The notes beneath the pieces were generated by a model. It saw nothing but the letters and a program-made list of their open reading frames with translations, did not search any database and was not told the DNA's origin. Positions 46,253 to 46,855 of a stretch of 46,855 nucleotides of DNA are shown here, one piece after another. The stretch is from Plicaturopsis crispa FD-325 SS-3. Lineage: Eukaryota; Basidiomycota; Agaricomycetes; Amylocorticiales; Amylocorticiaceae. The DNA is taken from contig KN832559.1 of assembly GCA_000827205.1 (NCBI GenBank), forward strand, positions 1,750,476 through 1,797,330, written 5' to 3'. The position numbers were made by a program, and so were the translations under genes. Within the stretch, counting starts at the first letter, position 1. Every line of letters begins with the position of its first letter.

Positions 46253-46855
46253 TCTTTCGAAAGATTTTTTCTGTCCGGTCATGTGACTCTCTAGAATTTT
46301 TGGGCAGCTGCGCATGCTAATAATAGCCTACAAGATCGAGCCTCAGATTGTAAATTAGGGCTGGCCCTCATTCGGATGTACTAGGGCCAAAAATAATTTA
46401 TTCTATTTTTACTTTACATTGTACTGTGCTACAAAAAGCACACACGGGATGTGCAGGAGCCATATGCCCGCGGTCGTGATCTCGAAGACTGGGTAGACCC
46501 AGTTGGATCACTGTCGGGGCTATGCATACTACTCTATAGACAAAAAAAAAGTGGGGGTGTGCACCGCGGCCGGTGCGAATTGTGCAGCCAGGCGCTGCAC
46601 AGGCCGTGCAAATACACGCGGCGGGGATGTGCACGTCACAGACGTGGGCTACAGAGCCGCCAACATGCGCGGTCTGCGGCTGTGATGTGGGCTACACAGC
46701 ACATACTGTACAGATGCGTGCGGCACTGCTAATGGGCCCAGCACAGACATGCGCGGTGGGTACGGTGCCAACATGTCCAGCGGGTACGGTGCTGACGCAC
46801 GTGGGGGGTACGTGCTGGCATTTGCGGAGCAGGCGACGGCAACGCGGATGGTGAC
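46253..46855. other. Right edge, no recognisable gene
   Basis: AT-rich sequence, then from about 46550 a GC-rich part with imperfect repeats such as GCGGTGGGTACGGTGCCAACATG / GCGGGTACGGTGCTGAC. An open, Cys-rich frame at 46573-46854 runs off the window and could equally be repeat-derived. CGGTCATGTGAC at 46276-46287 is the same 12-mer as at 420-431 in the left repeat. Confidence 0.4.

Overview
The window is nuclear DNA of a filamentous basidiomycete, most likely an Agaricomycete. Every recognisable gene is split by many short GT-AG introns (mostly 48-66 bp), genes are dense and unordered by function, and the mobile elements are of fungal type. No species can be named from sequence alone. All gene models were spliced by eye using reading phase, splice signals and family conservation. 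Each model below closes to a multiple of three, except where stated.

Layout. 1-480: a dispersed repeat with a duplicated hairpin unit. 1027-3019 (-): DAHP synthase (shikimate pathway), with a 4-nt microexon. 3792-5019 (+) and 5122-6370 (-): two patatin-like phospholipases, tail to tail, with identical intron phases. 7052-8388 (+): PIH1/Nop17-like R2TP factor. 8812-10522 (-): two-LIM protein with an 8-nt microexon. 10787-11611 (+): eIF5A. 13337-14702 (+): secreted class 3 lipase. 15732-19253 (-): Nrp1-like protein with an RRM and two RanBP2 zinc fingers. 21274-24073 (-): Hcs1/UPF1-like SF1 helicase.

24408-34008 is a nested transposon block. A 484-bp MITE with 8-bp target duplications abuts a full-length LINE whose single ORF encodes endonuclease, reverse transcriptase and RNase H. 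That ORF is split by a young LTR element (two 198-bp LTRs with one mismatch, 5-bp target duplication, 841-bp assembly gap).

34248-34933 (+): cysteine-rich secreted/anchored protein. 35221-36457 (+): SAP-domain membrane protein. 36458-38800: no recognisable gene, but TGCCGCGC-rich repeats. 38801-40794 (+): RFT1. 40846-44187 (-): FIG4 phosphoinositide phosphatase, convergent with RFT1 and only 51 bp from it. 44690-45064: a second, diverged, oppositely oriented copy of the left-end repeat. 45441-46250: a Pro/Ser-rich ORF of unknown function.

The genes are mostly housekeeping (aromatic amino acids, translation, N-glycosylation, endolysosomal lipids, RNP assembly) and do not form a cluster or pathway. 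The main novelty is the pair of repeats at the window ends. In each, a short two-part unit occurs once split by a GT...AG insert of 53-54 bp and once again, 15 bp away, as the exact fused product. The two unit copies are identical within an element, yet the two elements have clearly diverged. The hairpin in the unit shows compensatory changes.
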